From assembly GCA_963720675.1 (NCBI GenBank), contig CAVRGH010000010.1, forward strand, positions 2,294,001 through 2,358,000: a DNA stretch of 64,000 nucleotides. The letters run 5' to 3'. A model generated the notes under the pieces. The model saw only the letters and a list, made by a program, of their open reading frames with translations, was not told the origin of the DNA and searched no databases. Position numbers and translations under genes: made by a program. Shown piece after piece: positions 63,023 to 64,000 of this stretch (positions are counted from its first letter, which is position 1; each line of letters opens with the position of its first letter). The stretch is from JALHSW01 sp963720675 (lineage in GTDB: Bacteria > Actinomycetota > Acidimicrobiia > IMCC26256 > PALSA-555).

Positions 63023-63885
63023 CTACGCGACCGGAGCACCCGGGTCGGGCGCCACGGCGGCGTCGGGCTCCGGTGGGTAGCGCCCGGGATCGACCCGGCC
63101 GTGCCGTCCCGCCCAGACGAACCAAGCGACGCCGACCAGCATCACCAGGAAGCTCACCCACGCGTTCACGCGCAGCGGACCGACGAGCTTCGCCTCGTCG
63201 ATGCGCAGGTTCTCGAGCCAGAACCGCCCGAAGCAGTACGCCGCGAGGTAGAGCGCCGCGAGCTGCCCGGTGCGGAGCCGCCAGCGTCGTTCGACCCAGA
63301 GCAGCAGCCGAGCACGGCGAGGCAGTAGAGCGACTCGTACAGGAAGGTCGGGTGGAAGGTCGCGTACTGGGTGAACCCGGCGGGGCGGTGCACGACGTCG
63401 ATCTCGAGCCCCCACGGCAGGGTCGTCGGCTCGCCGAACAGCTCCTGGTTGAACCAGTTCCCCCATCGGCCGATGGCCTGCGCGGCGATCAGCCCGGGGA
63501 CGATCGCGTCGACGAGCAGGAACGTGTCGAGGTGCTTCACGCGGCACACGACGATGACGGCGATCAGCCCGCCGGCGACCACACCCCAGATCGAGAGCCC
63601 GCCCTTCCAGATCTCGAACACGCGCAACCAGTCGCCGCGGAACTTCTCGGAGTCGGTGGCGACGTGGTACAGGCGGGCGCCGACGACGCCGCCGATCACG
63701 ATCCAGACGACGACCTCCTGCCACACCTTCTGGTTCTGGCCCCAGCGCACCCACCGACGTTCGGTCATCCACGCGGCGACGACGACGCCGACCGCGAGGA
63801 GGATCCCGTAGGCGTGCAGCGGGAGCGGGCCGACGTCGATCGTCCCGTTCGACGGGCTCGGGATCGAGGCGAGCAGGAACGACAT
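63023..63885 (-). CDS. lgt: prolipoprotein diacylglyceryl transferase, frame break near 63310
   Basis: Membrane enzyme adding diacylglycerol to the lipobox Cys of lipoproteins. PLHAYGILLAVGVVVAAWM, VWIVIGGVVGARLYHVATD, GLSIWGVVAGGLIAVIVVCR and the key AAQAIGRWGNWFNQELFG (the R-x-G-N-x-x-N motif) are present. FHPTFLYESLYCLAVLG then changes frame near 63310; WVERRWRLRTGQLAALYLAAYCFGRFWLENLRIDEA and a final helix complete it. The rebuilt length of about 287 fits the family. Starts at ATG 63885. It should act on the lipoproteins at 12.4 and 22.4 kb among others. Confidence 0.92.
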
Positions 63886-63943
63886 CGGGGGAATCGTACG
63901 GCGTCGCTACAGGAGCATGGTCCGCGACGCCGATACTGCCCTC

Positions 63944-64000
63944 ATGCCGTCCCGCGCCCCGTTGCGCAGCGCCGCCCTCGCCACGTTGGCGGTCCTCGGC
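63944..64000 (+). CDS. start of a probable secreted protein, truncated by window edge
   Basis: From the ATG at 63944 the only 19 residues visible, MPSRAPLRSAALATLAVLG, look like the first part of a signal peptide (basic n-region, then a hydrophobic run). The frame is open to the window end. Divergent from lgt. Nothing can be said of the product. Confidence 0.4.
   Translation, partial: MPSRAPLRSAALATLAVLG

Overview
The window is GC-rich (roughly 70%) chromosomal DNA from an actinobacterium. Class Acidimicrobiia or a close relative is the best guess. The basis is gene content: an acyl-CoA carboxylase epsilon subunit, the DUF3090 / SCO1664-type / histidine-phosphatase trio, DUF3151, DUF2505, a TIGR03084-type metal-binding protein, FrhB-like and PPOX proteins of F420-using actinobacteria, and many acyl-CoA genes. 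Taxonomy is inferred from family knowledge, not measured. There is no phage, transposon, CRISPR array or rRNA operon.

Layout. 1-0.8 kb: 3' part of a 3-hydroxyacyl-CoA dehydrogenase. 0.84-6.86 kb: a six-gene, mostly overlapping plus-strand operon with two alpha/beta hydrolases, an acyl-CoA dehydrogenase of the prolyl-carrier type, a stand-alone adenylation enzyme whose pocket reads as proline-specific, a carrier protein and a flavin-dependent halogenase. This looks like a compact route to a carrier-bound, probably halogenated pyrrole-2-carboxylate and is the most interesting locus. 6.9-8.7 kb: DUF3179 gene. 8.9-12 kb: a cytidylyltransferase-LicD fusion coupled to ethylmalonyl-CoA mutase. 12-14.5 kb: CAP-domain lipoprotein and a long-chain acyl-CoA ligase, preceded by an unusual helically phased repeat array at 14.6-14.7 kb. 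14.8-22.4 kb: a minus-strand operon (ccr, epimerase, propionyl-CoA carboxylase beta and epsilon, phosphoesterase, CoA-transferase) and a divergent thiolase. With the mutase and the dehydrogenase this supplies much of the ethylmalonyl-CoA pathway for C2 or fatty-acid assimilation.

22.4-26.1 kb: small membrane proteins. 26.2-28.7 kb: metY-metX behind a clear promoter with an embedded palindrome. 29.2-33.8 kb: information-processing island (recR, ybaB, dnaX, SRP RNA, tRNA-Ser GGA, tadA, tRNA-Ser CGA). 34.7-35.5 kb: metF. 36-38.6 kb: copA and csoR, divergent around one CsoR operator placed in the spacer of two face-to-face promoters. 39.4-45.2 kb: FrhB-like protein, PrmC-like methyltransferase, DUF222-HNH protein, NhaA. 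45.3-48.6 kb: fatty-acyl-AMP ligase and a GT39-type glycosyltransferase. 48.6-52.2 kb: actinobacterial conserved genes and gmd. 52.2-59.5 kb: redox and acyl-CoA genes and purE. 59.5-62.97 kb: MacB/FtsX-type ABC exporter. 63.0-63.9 kb: lgt.

A recurring property is single- or double-base frame changes inside otherwise intact, conserved genes (about 20 sites, mostly in G/C runs). They hit housekeeping genes such as recR, lgt and the mutase, so they look more like consensus errors in a long-read or metagenome assembly than real gene decay. Such genes are annotated over their full extent with the break noted.
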